A stretch of DNA of 64,000 nucleotides from Pseudoalteromonas arctica A 37-1-2 (GTDB lineage Bacteria > Pseudomonadota > Gammaproteobacteria > Enterobacterales > Alteromonadaceae): NCBI RefSeq assembly GCF_000238395.3, contig NZ_CP011026.1:682001-746000 (forward strand), read 5' to 3'. Each line of letters starts with the position of its first letter. Within the stretch, counting starts at the first letter, position 1. Shown here in pieces: positions 18,149-26,995 of this stretch. The notes beneath the pieces are model-generated. The model saw only the letters and a program-made list of their open reading frames with translations. It was not told where the DNA came from and ran no database searches. The position numbers and the translations under genes are program-made.

Positions 18149-19206
18149 AAACATCCCTTAGAGCTGGCTGTTTGTTGGGTCGTGTCTTGTGCTACTGCCA
18201 TGCGAAGCGCGCGTGAAAACGCTTTAAATAAACCTTCTACTTGGTGATGACAGTTACCGTCGCTTACCGATAAAATAAGGCTAATAGCGGCGTTATCACT
18301 TAAGCTTTTGAAAAAGTGCTCAACCATTTGTACGTCTAAATCACCGGCTTTTTCGCGGCTAAAGTTAGCGTTTAATACAAATGATGCACGACCTGATAAA
18401 TCAATTTGTGCTTCGGCTTTACACTCATCCATAGGAAGAGCAAAACCATAGCGCGCAATTTGCGATTTAGTACCAAGCGCTTGCTTAAGTGCAACACCAA
18501 GAGCAATACCAATGTCTTCAACCAGGTGGTGCTCGTCTATGTGTAAATCGCCTTTGGCTTTAATGTTTAAACCAATGTTTGCGTGCGTACGAATTTGATC
18601 AAGCATGTGATCAAAAAAGCCAAGCCCGGTGTCTATGCTGCCATTTTTAGTTTGATCTAGGTTTATTGCCACATCAATTTGGGTTTCTTTGGTATTGCGT
18701 GTAACACGACCTTCGCGGTTTGCAGTGGTCAATTTAGTCACTATCGCACTCCAATCACCGTCGTATAAAATACCTTCACAACATAAGTTTTGAGCAAGGC
18801 CAATATCAGTTTCGCGGTCTCCAATAACAAAAGAGCGTGCTAAATCTACTTTGCCTGAGCGCATAAGCTCGGTAAGTAAGCCTGTTTTAGGTTTACGGCA
18901 ATCGCAGTTTTGCTCGTTAAAGTGAGGGCAAATTAATACTTCGTCAAAGCTAATGCCTTGGCTTTGCATTATGTCCATCATTTTGTCTTGTGCAATATCA
19001 AAGTCAGCAGTCGGGAAGCTATCTGTGCCTAAACCATCTTGGTTAGATACCATAACTAAACGGTAACCTGCAGCTTGTAATTGTAATAATGCAGGGATAA
19101 CGCCAGGTAAAAATGCTAGCTTTTCAAGGCTATCTACCTGTTTGTCGGTAATTGGCTCTTCAATGATAGTGCCGTCGCGGTCGATAAATAAATAAGGGTT
19201 ACTCAT
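18145..19206 (-). CDS. hisB: Bifunctional histidinol-phosphatase / imidazoleglycerol-phosphate dehydratase
   Basis: 353 residues. The N-terminal HAD phosphatase starts PYLFIDRDGTIIEEP (DxD motif) and has zinc-site cysteines in CPHFNEQNCDCRKPKTG. The C-terminal dehydratase has GLGFFDHMLDQIRTHA, DEHHLVEDIGIALG and the late GNCHHQVEGLFKAF. It carries out two non-consecutive steps of histidine synthesis. ATG at 19206 overlaps the hisC stop (ATGA), which fixes the start. The fusion is typical of gammaproteobacteria. Confidence 0.97.
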   Translation of the reverse strand: MSNPYLFIDRDGTIIEEPITDKQVDSLEKLAFLPGVIPALLQLQAAGYRLVMVSNQDGLGTDSFPTADFDIAQDKMMDIMQSQGISFDEVLICPHFNEQNCDCRKPKTGLLTELMRSGKVDLARSFVIGDRETDIGLAQNLCCEGILYDGDWSAIVTKLTTANREGRVTRNTKETQIDVAINLDQTKNGSIDTGLGFFDHMLDQIRTHANIGLNIKAKGDLHIDEHHLVEDIGIALGVALKQALGTKSQIARYGFALPMDECKAEAQIDLSGRASFVLNANFSREKAGDLDVQMVEHFFKSLSDNAAISLILSVSDGNCHHQVEGLFKAFSRALRMAVAQDTTQQTASSKGCL

Positions 19207-20312
19207 GATACTTCGTTTCCTGCTAAAGATGCTGTGGAAGCTGGCGTTTGTAGGCCATCTAACCAAATTTTTACTTGTTCAAGTTCTTGTTCACTACCAA
19301 TTGAAATTCGTAGCCAGTCGTCTTCACCGTATAGCGTAAAAGCGCGCATAACCAAACCTTGCTCAAGTGCAATTTTAAAATATTTTTTATCGGCTAATTT
19401 TAAAGTAACAAAGTTACCTTCACCAGTGAGAATTTTTAATGCAGCAGGGGATGCGTTTAGCCAATCCACTAATTTAACTTTTAAGCTATTTAAAATAGTA
19501 ACTTGGCGGCGCATTGATGTAATTGCATCGGGTGCAATTGCTTGGGCTGCAATACTAGCCACTACGCCCGATACCGGATACGGCGCAATGACTTTACGAA
19601 TTGGCGCAAGAGTTGCTGCTTGTGCAAGGGTAAAGCCTGTTCTAAGGCCTGCCAGCGCAAAGGCTTTAGAAAGCGTACGCAAAACCACTACATTACTAAA
19701 TTCATTAATAAGCTTAGTCGCGCTTTGCTCAGGGCAAAACTCTATATAGGCTTCATCAACAATAACTAATGCTTTACCTGCAAGTGCTGTTGCAATCGCT
19801 TTTACTTTATCTAGTGGCGTTAAGCTACCCGTTGGGTTATTTGGGTTACAAATAAATACCAGTTTTGAGTTGCCAGCAGCTGCGACTATTTCGTCAGCAC
19901 TGCCATTTAGTAATAACTCTTGGGTAAGCGCATTAATGCCAACGTTGTGTGTATCAGCCGTTACTTTGTACATACCGTAGGTTGGTAAAAATAGCGCAAT
20001 ACTATCTTCAGCTGGTTCACAATATGTGCGCACTAAAAGCTCAATGCCTTCATCTGCACCGCGCGTCATTAATACATTTTCGCTTTCAAGCTCTGTATAA
20101 GCTGCATACCTGTCAATAACCAGTTGCGGTTGTGGATCGGGGTAGCGATTTAAATCTTCAACACTCAGTTCAAGATTTTTAGCATACGGGCTTTCGTTAG
20201 CATTGAGCCACGTAGTACCGGTTAACTTTTCACTTTTTGCAGAGCTGTATGCAGCGAGGGCTGCAATATTTTTAGGTAATAAGCTAGACGCTTGTGCGCT
20301 CTCATTGCTCAT
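19203..20312 (-). CDS. hisC: Histidinol-phosphate aminotransferase
   Basis: 369 residues, class I/II PLP aminotransferase. WLNANESPYAKNLEL, FICNPNNPTGSLTP, VIVDEAYIEFCPEQS and the lysine segment RTLSKAFALAGLRTGF are all present. It converts imidazole acetol phosphate to histidinol phosphate using glutamate. It overlaps the hisD end by 11 bases and hisB by 4, consistent with tight translational coupling. Confidence 0.96.
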   Translation of the reverse strand: MSNESAQASSLLPKNIAALAAYSSAKSEKLTGTTWLNANESPYAKNLELSVEDLNRYPDPQPQLVIDRYAAYTELESENVLMTRGADEGIELLVRTYCEPAEDSIALFLPTYGMYKVTADTHNVGINALTQELLLNGSADEIVAAAGNSKLVFICNPNNPTGSLTPLDKVKAIATALAGKALVIVDEAYIEFCPEQSATKLINEFSNVVVLRTLSKAFALAGLRTGFTLAQAATLAPIRKVIAPYPVSGVVASIAAQAIAPDAITSMRRQVTILNSLKVKLVDWLNASPAALKILTGEGNFVTLKLADKKYFKIALEQGLVMRAFTLYGEDDWLRISIGSEQELEQVKIWLDGLQTPASTASLAGNEVS

Positions 20313-21603
20313 TTTTAATTGCCTCTAAACGAATTGAAACCGCATTAGCGTGGGCATCAAGGCCTTCTGCATCTGCAAGTGGTAAAATAGCTTTTGAAAG
20401 CTGCGTTAAACCACTTTTAGTAATTGTTTGCACTGTGTATGTACGAAAAAAATCAAGTAAGTTTAAGCTCGAGTATGTTGCACTGTAACCATACGTTGGT
20501 AACACGTGATTAGTACCCGATGCGTAATCGCCCGCTGATTCAGGCGTGTAGTCACCTACAAATACTGAGCCTGCGTTTTTAACTTTATCTAGGTATGGAG
20601 TTGCATCGCCTAGTTGTAAAATTAAGTGCTCTGGTCCGTATTGCGCCGATACATCAAATGCTTGCTCAATTGAATCAACCAAAATAAGCGATGAATTAGC
20701 GAGCGCTTGCTCGGCTGTTTCTTTGCGACTCAAATTAGCTAACTGGCGTGTAAGTGCCTGCTGAGTTTGCTCTATAATACTCTCATTGTTACATAATAAA
20801 ATAACTTGCGAGTCTGCACCGTGCTCTGCTTGTGAGAGTAAATCGGCGGCTATAAATTCTGGGTTCGCACGTTCATCTGCAATAACTAATACTTCAGACG
20901 GACCTGCTGGCATATCAATTGCCATACCTGGAATAGTTTGCGCAACGAGCTGTTTAGCCATTGTTACAAAGCTATTACCTGGACCAAATATTTTGTTCAC
21001 TTTAGGAACCGATTCGGTGCCATAAGCCATTGCTGCAATTGCGCCTGCGCCACCACTTTCTATCAAAGTAGTAATGCCACATAACTTAGCTGCATATAAA
21101 ATAGCAGGGTTAATCGCTTTATCACCTTGTACCGGTGTAGCAAGTACAACGGTTTTTGCGCCACTTAACTGCGCTAATACACCCTGCATAATAACCGACG
21201 ATGGCAGTGGAGCACTGCCACCGGGTACATAAATACCGACTGCTTCGATGGCTTGATATTTCAGTTCACATACAACGCCTGGTTGGGTCGATAATTTAAT
21301 ATCTTTTGGCAATTGTGCTTCGTGAAAACGTTTAACGTTTGCATAAGCGGTATCAATTGCGTATTTAAGCTCTGCACTTAGTGCTTGCTCTGATGCGTTA
21401 ATTTCATCAAGCGGAACACATAAGCGAGGGTTAGATCTATTATCAAACTCTTTAGCCATGCTAAGTAAGGCTTCATCGCCTTGCTCTTTTACGTTAGCTA
21501 AAATAGTTTTGCATATAGCTTCAACCTTGGCACTGGCAGAAACTGCAGGGCGCATTAGCGCCGCTGCTTGTACTTGTGAAGATTCCTCATTCCAACGAAG
21601 CAT
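20302..21603 (-). CDS. hisD: Histidinol dehydrogenase
   Basis: 433 residues. Family landmarks are VGIYVPGGSAPLPSSVIM, KIFGPGNSFVTMAKQLV, IDMPAGPSEVLVIAD, DLLSQAEHGADSQVILL and GTNHVLPTYGYSATYSSLN, including the catalytic Glu/His region and the zinc ligands. It oxidises histidinol to histidine in two NAD-dependent steps, the last of the pathway. It begins five bases after hisG. Confidence 0.97.
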   Translation of the reverse strand: MLRWNEESSQVQAAALMRPAVSASAKVEAICKTILANVKEQGDEALLSMAKEFDNRSNPRLCVPLDEINASEQALSAELKYAIDTAYANVKRFHEAQLPKDIKLSTQPGVVCELKYQAIEAVGIYVPGGSAPLPSSVIMQGVLAQLSGAKTVVLATPVQGDKAINPAILYAAKLCGITTLIESGGAGAIAAMAYGTESVPKVNKIFGPGNSFVTMAKQLVAQTIPGMAIDMPAGPSEVLVIADERANPEFIAADLLSQAEHGADSQVILLCNNESIIEQTQQALTRQLANLSRKETAEQALANSSLILVDSIEQAFDVSAQYGPEHLILQLGDATPYLDKVKNAGSVFVGDYTPESAGDYASGTNHVLPTYGYSATYSSLNLLDFFRTYTVQTITKSGLTQLSKAILPLADAEGLDAHANAVSIRLEAIKNEQ

Positions 21604-21608
21604 GGCAC

Positions 21609-22508
21609 TTACTCCATCATTTTTTCAATTGGCATAACTAAAATAGAGTTAGCGCCTAAGGCTTTTAACTGCTCCATTGTTTCCCAAAATAATGTTTCGC
21701 TGCTTACCATGTGCAGTGCTACGTATTCATCGTTACCAGCAAGGGCAAGTAGAGTAGGTTGACCAGAACCAGGTAAAATTTCACAAATTTCATCAAGTTT
21801 ATTTTTTGGTGCGTGTAGCATGATGTATTTGCTTTCTTTAGCTTGTCTAACACCACGTAGGCGTGGCATAAGCTTATTGATTAGTGCTAGTTTGTCAGCA
21901 TCTTGAAGATCTTTATTTTGAATTAAACAAGCGTTTGATTCTAAAATTGTTTCGCCTTGAATCAAGCCGTTAGCTTCAAGTGTTGCGCCAGTCGATACTA
22001 AATCACAAATTGCATCAGATAAACCCGCACGCGGTGCTACTTCAACAGAGCCCGTAAGCATTACTGTACTTGCGTTAATGCCTTCGCGCTTTAACCACTG
22101 AGTTAAAATTTCTGGGTAGGTAGTAGCAATACGTTTGCCTTCAAACCAGCTCTTATCACGAGCGCCAAGCTCTTGTGGCCATGCAAGTGCAAGACGACAG
22201 TAACCAAAGTCTAGTTTTGAAAGTTTGGTTACTTCACTTGGAACACCTTGTCGTTCACGTTCTGCTTGAACTTCTACAAGTACGTTTTCGCCAACTATGC
22301 CTAAGTCACATACACCGTCCATTACTAAACCCGGAATATCGTCATCGCGCACACGTAGTACGTCAATTGGCATATTAGTTGAGTGTGCAATTAAGCGTTG
22401 TTCACGAAGGTTAAGTTTAACACCTAACTGTTTAAGCAGATCTTGACAATCTTTAGATAGGCGGCCGCCTTTTTGGATGGCGATACGTAGACGATTACTG
22501 TTGTTCAT
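21609..22508 (-). CDS. hisG: ATP phosphoribosyltransferase, long form
   Basis: 299 residues, the long HisG form with its own C-terminal regulatory domain, so no HisZ partner is needed. [27 protein letters not shown] and [21 protein letters not shown] form the catalytic part; the C-terminal ACT-like part includes [21 protein letters not shown]. It catalyses the committed step and is feedback-inhibited by histidine in characterised homologs. It is the first structural gene after the attenuator. Confidence 0.97.
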   Translation of the reverse strand: MNNSNRLRIAIQKGGRLSKDCQDLLKQLGVKLNLREQRLIAHSTNMPIDVLRVRDDDIPGLVMDGVCDLGIVGENVLVEVQAERERQGVPSEVTKLSKLDFGYCRLALAWPQELGARDKSWFEGKRIATTYPEILTQWLKREGINASTVMLTGSVEVAPRAGLSDAICDLVSTGATLEANGLIQGETILESNACLIQNKDLQDADKLALINKLMPRLRGVRQAKESKYIMLHAPKNKLDEICEILPGSGQPTLLALAGNDEYVALHMVSSETLFWETMEQLKALGANSILVMPIEKMME

Positions 22509-22535
22509 TATTCATTTTCCTTTAATTTAAAAACT

Positions 22536-22632
22536 AAAAACCCCGAGGGGAACCTCAGGGCGAAAATGAATCAATGTTATTTGAATCGCCAGAGGTTCCT
22601 TTTAGGAATAACCTCTCAGCGAAAGACCTGAC
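22536..22632 (-). promoter_or_regulatory. his operon attenuator
   Basis: On the minus strand the leader peptide is followed by an antiterminator-type stem (AGAGGTT / AACCTCT, about 22588-22616). After it comes a terminator stem CCCTGAGG / CCTCGGGG (22541-22560) and a TTTTT run. Ribosome stalling on the His codons would favour antitermination when His-tRNA is scarce. Confidence 0.88.
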
Positions 22633-22635
22633 AGG

Positions 22636-22686
22636 TTATTCCGGTGAATGGTGGTGATGATGTACTGTTGTCAGGTTTAAGCGCAT
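22636..22686 (-). CDS. hisL: his operon leader peptide
   Basis: A 16-codon frame MRLNLTTVHHHHHSPE with five consecutive His codons (CAT CAT CAC CAC CAT). It lies upstream of hisG and is followed by the attenuator. This is the classical transcription-attenuation control peptide, with no expected function beyond its translation. Confidence 0.95.
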   Translation of the reverse strand: MRLNLTTVHHHHHSPE

Positions 22687-22927
22687 TTTTTATCCTATGT
22701 AACTGCCCGTTGTTTTGTTAACGTGCAGTTGTTATCTGTTTAAATAAATTTCGCATTCATAAAAACATAAACAGCTATATTATGGCAAGTTTTTTTTAGC
22801 TTAATTAAAGCATATGTTATAACTGTCGATAATATTAAGATAATAAGCGCAATTTTCGCCAACAATTGGTTGTTTATCACTCAAACCAAATGGTTAACGA
22901 ATAAAATGAAAAAATAAGGAAGTACTT

Positions 22928-23164
22928 ATGGATATTATGATCCCTTATTTAGGAAGAATAACTAGACTAGAAGTGGAGTCAAAAAGTGCTTTTCATATTG
23001 CGGGTGTGCAAAGTGGATCGGCCGCTGAAAAAGTTGAGCTAGAGAATAAAAAAAGGCGTGAGTTACAAAAAAAGAAAAAGCTCAATATGCTTGACGACCA
23101 AAATAGTAAAAAAAAGTCTAACGTAGACGATGACGAAAACCCCCATTTAGATACATGGGCATAG
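22928..23164 (+). CDS. Small charged protein of unknown function
   Basis: 78 residues starting with ATG at 22928, eight bases after AAGGA. The N-terminal half looks folded (YLGRITRLEVESKSAFHIAGVQSGSAAEKVE). The C-terminal half is highly charged: a Lys/Arg run (ENKKRRELQKKKK) then an acidic tail (DDDENPHLDTWA). No signal peptide or membrane helix. No family recognised. Its good ribosome-binding site and its own terminator support a real gene, transcribed divergently from the his operon. Confidence 0.65.
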   Translation: MDIMIPYLGRITRLEVESKSAFHIAGVQSGSAAEKVELENKKRRELQKKKKLNMLDDQNSKKKSNVDDDENPHLDTWA

Positions 23165-23195
23165 GTTACAGTTACTGTATATTGCTAGAATTATA

Positions 23196-23227
23196 AAAGG
23201 GAAGCCTATAAATAGACTTCCCTTTTT
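23196..23227. terminator. Bidirectional terminator
   Basis: AAAGGGAAG and CTTCCCTTT form a 9-bp stem with runs of A on one side and T on the other. It separates the small charged protein gene from the convergent iron permease gene. Confidence 0.85.
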
Positions 23228-23239
23228 CTGTTGAACTAA

Positions 23240-25180
23240 TTAGTTCTGACTTTTACTTTTTAATATATAAAAGCTAAATATAGCGAACACACATACCTGA
23301 GCCACAATACCTTGCCATGTCGACTTAATACCAAGCCATGCTATATCAAAGCTCATTGGTAGCGGCGCAATACCTATTATGTCGGCCTCTTGTAATGCAA
23401 TAACGGCTTTGCCCATAAGCACAAACGAGAGTGCAAATAATAGGTAAGTGGTAATTGCAAAAAACTTAGCAACCGGTAATTTAATTGAGTACTTAATTAA
23501 TACCCACGTGATAATAGCCAGTATTGCAATAGCTATCGCAAAACCCGAAGCAATAGATGAATATTGGGCAGGCGAGCTTTGCGTTAATAAAGACTGATAG
23601 AACAATACAGTTTCGAATACTTCTCGGTATACGGCTATAAACGAAAGCCCTGCTAAACCCCATAATGTACCCGACTCAAGACGCTTATCTATATTGTCTT
23701 TGATGTATTTTTGCCATTGCTGCGCACTGGTTTTACTGTGCATCCATACGCCAACATAAAGTAAAATTACAGCGGCAAACAATGCACCAGCACCTTCCAT
23801 AACTTCGCGACTTGCACCACTTATTTCTATTAATGTTTGCGCCGCAGCCCACGTTAAACCACCTGCAAGAAGTGCGCTTACCCAACCAATATGTACATAT
23901 TTAAGTGCGTCTTGGCGTTTAGTTTTAATAAGTACGGTCATAAGGGCAATAATAACGAGGAGTGCTTCTAGGCCTTCGCGTAGTAATATAACTAAACTCG
24001 CTGAGAGGAGTGCACCATCAGTTAGTTTGGTTTCGTTTAGCATGCTATCTGCTTTAGCGAGTTGAGCTAGCGCTGCACTTACTTTTTCGCCAACGATGGC
24101 TGTATCTTTCTCGTTTTTAAATGTTTGGCGCAGGTTCATCAGTTGTACTTCGATGTTTTTACGCAGTGTTTCGTCGTAGGCATTTAAGTTGTTTTCAACA
24201 AGCTCAAAGCCATCTAGGTAAGCGCTAATTGCTAAATCACTTGCTTGTGAGTAATTGCCTTTAGCATGCGCGGCTTGCGCTGCAAGTAACTGCGTGCGAG
24301 TAACCGTTATCGGATTCTTTTTACCGGTAAATAGTTGCTCTGGATTACCACGAAGCCATTTAACGTAATGTGCTTGTGTTTCACTTTGACCTGCCGATAA
24401 TTGTGCAGGGTTTAAGTTTACAATCTGCGAAGCGGTAATGTTTTGCTCTAGATTTTGTGGTTTTTGAACATCTTTAAATGCCAAGCTACCTACATAAAAA
24501 GCTAAAGACCAACGTTGTTGTTCATTAAATTGAGTAAAAGCAACCATTGGCGTGTCGTTAATACCGTTACTTACAGCGTCAAATAACCCCATTAATGAGC
24601 GGTTAGTTGCGCGTTCTTCATCGGTAAAATTGGTAGGCTCTGGTGATAAGTTTTTTGCAAGCGGGCCGTCGCCTTGACCACTAGGGCCGTGACACATTGA
24701 ACAGTTAGCAGCAAAAAGCGCTTTGGTTTGCTCAACAGGAAGTAGTGATGCAGGTAACGATAGTTGCGGCATAAAGGTAAGTAGCGACTCGCGAAGCGCT
24801 GAGCTTGCTGCACGTACATCGGCAACACTCGCTTTATTGGCAATCGCTGAATGCAGGGCTTTAGCTTGTGCCTTTACTGTATCAAACTCATTTGTTTGGC
24901 TTGATAGCTGTCCAGCTTGCTCAATAATAACGTGCGAAAATTCAGTCATTTCTTTATATTCGTCAGGATCAAGTATTTCACCATTCCCAACAGCTGCCAC
25001 GTAATCAACACCTACATACTCTGCAAGCTGTGCAATTTGTTTTATTTTTGTTTGCTCATTAGGCGAGGCTGAAACACTAAAGCTTGCCATGACCATTATA
25101 AAAAGCATAAAAAAACATTGAAATTGTCGTTTGCTCAGAGACACCAAATTTAAAAACACGTGAGAATTATTTATGGACAT
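23240..25180 (-). CDS. Cytochrome c / FTR1 iron permease fusion
   Basis: About 646 residues. After a signal sequence (CFFMLFIMVMASFSVSA-SP) comes a periplasmic helical region. It contains a haem c motif, CSMCH, in ANCSMCHGPSGQGDGPL. The C-terminal half is a membrane FTR1 permease with two R-E-x-x-E iron motifs (LREGLEALLVI and YREVFETVLF). It should take up ferrous iron, with the cytochrome handling oxidation or electron transfer, as proposed for EfeUOB-like and FTR1 systems. ATG at 25180 is chosen; earlier in-frame ATGs at 25231 and 25225 lie inside the likely Fur box. Confidence 0.9.
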   Translation of the reverse strand: MSINNSHVFLNLVSLSKRQFQCFFMLFIMVMASFSVSASPNEQTKIKQIAQLAEYVGVDYVAAVGNGEILDPDEYKEMTEFSHVIIEQAGQLSSQTNEFDTVKAQAKALHSAIANKASVADVRAASSALRESLLTFMPQLSLPASLLPVEQTKALFAANCSMCHGPSGQGDGPLAKNLSPEPTNFTDEERATNRSLMGLFDAVSNGINDTPMVAFTQFNEQQRWSLAFYVGSLAFKDVQKPQNLEQNITASQIVNLNPAQLSAGQSETQAHYVKWLRGNPEQLFTGKKNPITVTRTQLLAAQAAHAKGNYSQASDLAISAYLDGFELVENNLNAYDETLRKNIEVQLMNLRQTFKNEKDTAIVGEKVSAALAQLAKADSMLNETKLTDGALLSASLVILLREGLEALLVIIALMTVLIKTKRQDALKYVHIGWVSALLAGGLTWAAAQTLIEISGASREVMEGAGALFAAVILLYVGVWMHSKTSAQQWQKYIKDNIDKRLESGTLWGLAGLSFIAVYREVFETVLFYQSLLTQSSPAQYSSIASGFAIAIAILAIITWVLIKYSIKLPVAKFFAITTYLLFALSFVLMGKAVIALQEADIIGIAPLPMSFDIAWLGIKSTWQGIVAQVCVFAIFSFYILKSKSQN

Positions 25181-25210
25181 CGAAAAGCCCTGTAGAGGAA
25201 AAGTCAAAAT

Positions 25211-25229
25211 TATAATTGTTTTCATTTGC
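25211..25229 (-). promoter_or_regulatory. Fur box of the FTR1 permease gene
   Basis: GCAAATGAAAACAATTATA on the minus strand matches 13 of 19 positions of the Fur consensus GATAATGATAATCATTATC and lies about 30 bp before the chosen start. Iron-dependent repression is inferred. Confidence 0.6.
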
Positions 25230-25379
25230 ATTTCAAGCGGATTAATTTAAACAAAGCAGATAAATAAAAAGGATAACAATTTATAGAACTTTAAAGTGTT
25301 TTTGTAACACATGAGTAACAGTAACCAAGTGGTTTTTATAATAACTTGGTTACTGAATGTGTTGCAGACAAAGCATTTA

Positions 25380-26663
25380 TTACTTGGCTTGCTCAGCTGA
25401 CTTAATGCTGCTTTGAATAAGCGGCGAAATAGTTAAGCCTTGTACAATAATAGAAAATATAACCACTACGTAAGTAACAATAACGATTAGGTTATGTAGG
25501 TCTGAACCGCCTACAAAAACTTGCTCGCGTGGGATTGCTGCCGCCATTGCCAGAGCAAGGCCACCACGTAGTCCACCCCAGGTCAAAATTTTAACACTGT
25601 GTTTATCGTAAGTTCTAAAGCGTTTAAAAATTACAAATGGTGCACCTACACTTATAAAGCGTGCTAGCAGTACAATAGGTACCATTAATAAGCCTAAACC
25701 AATTTCTCCAAGCGTGATTGGCATAGTGACTATTAGCATACCTATTATTAAAAACAGTAGAGCATTTAGAAAACTGTCGGTTGCATGCCAAAAATCTTTT
25801 ACGTAGCGCGTGTCTTCGGGACCCGTACGCTCGGTTGCTTTAGTGCGGGTAATATTACCCATTAATATGCCACTGGTTACCATGGCAAGTGCGCCAGATA
25901 TTTCCCAAATATTTGCTGCTGCAAAACCTGCTGTTGGGATAGTTAAGGTAATTAATAAGCGAATATTTACATCGCGGCTATTAATAATTAAAAAGTGGCC
26001 AACTAATGCAATGACTAAACCAAACGCAATGCCTCCTATTGCATCAACAAAGAATAGCTCTGCTATGTCACCAAATTGTGCATCTGTGCCATAAAAAGCA
26101 ACAGAAAATATAGTGGTAAATATAACTAAACCAATACCATCGTTAAATAGCGACTCACCTTCTACTTGAACTGAGATGCCTTCTGGCGCTCGCATTTGTT
26201 TAATAATAGCAAGTACAGCGATAGGGTCGGTTGGGCTAATAAGCGCGCCAAACAGTAAACAATAAATAAAAGGGACATCAAAACCAAAAACTGAAAATAA
26301 ATAAAAGCTTAAATAACCCACAATAAATGTGGAAGCAATAGTTGAAAACAATACTAGAGCAGTAATTTCCCACCGCTGCTTACGCAGGGCAAGTAGGTTT
26401 ATTTCGAGCGCACCCGCATAAAGTAAAAACCCCAACATGCCTTTAAGTAGTAACTCGTTAAAGTCAATACTGGAAACAATTTGGGTCATTGCTAATGCGT
26501 TCTGATCGCCTAATAATTTTACTGCAATAATCAGTAATAAAGAAATAACCACAGAGCCGGTAGTAATGGCAATAGTAGTTTGCATTTTGAGGATGTACTG
26601 GTTTGCAAAGGCTATAAAAATTGCAATTGCAGAGAGAAAACAAATGAGGTACCAAGCATTCAT
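25380..26663 (-). CDS. CPA1-family Na+/H+ antiporter (NhaP-like)
   Basis: 427 residues with about twelve membrane helices. FGALISPTDPIAVLAI carries the conserved Asp pair region and GESLFNDGIGLVIFTTIF the second ND motif of CPA1 antiporters. LTWGGLRGGLALAMA is also typical. It should exchange Na+ (or K+) for protons at the inner membrane, plausible for a marine bacterium. It is a single gene with no large cytoplasmic regulatory tail, so short-form NhaP. Ion choice is not readable from sequence. Confidence 0.88.
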   Translation of the reverse strand: MNAWYLICFLSAIAIFIAFANQYILKMQTTIAITTGSVVISLLLIIAVKLLGDQNALAMTQIVSSIDFNELLLKGMLGFLLYAGALEINLLALRKQRWEITALVLFSTIASTFIVGYLSFYLFSVFGFDVPFIYCLLFGALISPTDPIAVLAIIKQMRAPEGISVQVEGESLFNDGIGLVIFTTIFSVAFYGTDAQFGDIAELFFVDAIGGIAFGLVIALVGHFLIINSRDVNIRLLITLTIPTAGFAAANIWEISGALAMVTSGILMGNITRTKATERTGPEDTRYVKDFWHATDSFLNALLFLIIGMLIVTMPITLGEIGLGLLMVPIVLLARFISVGAPFVIFKRFRTYDKHSVKILTWGGLRGGLALAMAAAIPREQVFVGGSDLHNLIVIVTYVVVIFSIIVQGLTISPLIQSSIKSAEQAK

Positions 26664-26995
26664 TGATTAACCTTAACTATTTTTTAAACGACACACAAAA
26701 AGGAGGATTATAAACCCGCGTATGTTACTCCTGTAATATTTGAGAGTCACAGTATTTATGCCTAAATATAGCTTTTAATGAGGATTGTTTTTAGTAAGAG
26801 TTAATAGGAAATTAGGCTTTGTAAATATTGTCATTATTAAATTAAATGTACGTTATAAATACAGTGTTTGTTGTAAACTTTAGTGGTTAATCACATTATT
26901 GAAACGTGTGTTGCATCATAAAATAAAAGTCGATTTTGTAATTACTTGCCCTAAATGCTTTGCTTACGTAAAATCCCGCTATTATTTATTTTAAA
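26664..26995. other. Intergenic region before yoaA with no gene seen
   Basis: About 330 bp of AT-rich DNA separating the divergent antiporter and yoaA genes. It should hold both promoters. I see no convincing operator, hairpin terminator or small ORF with a ribosome-binding site. Confidence 0.6.

Noticed and set aside
19234..19749. Plus-strand 171-codon frame antisense to hisC
   Set aside because: A shadow of a strongly conserved gene; no start signal or recognisable product.
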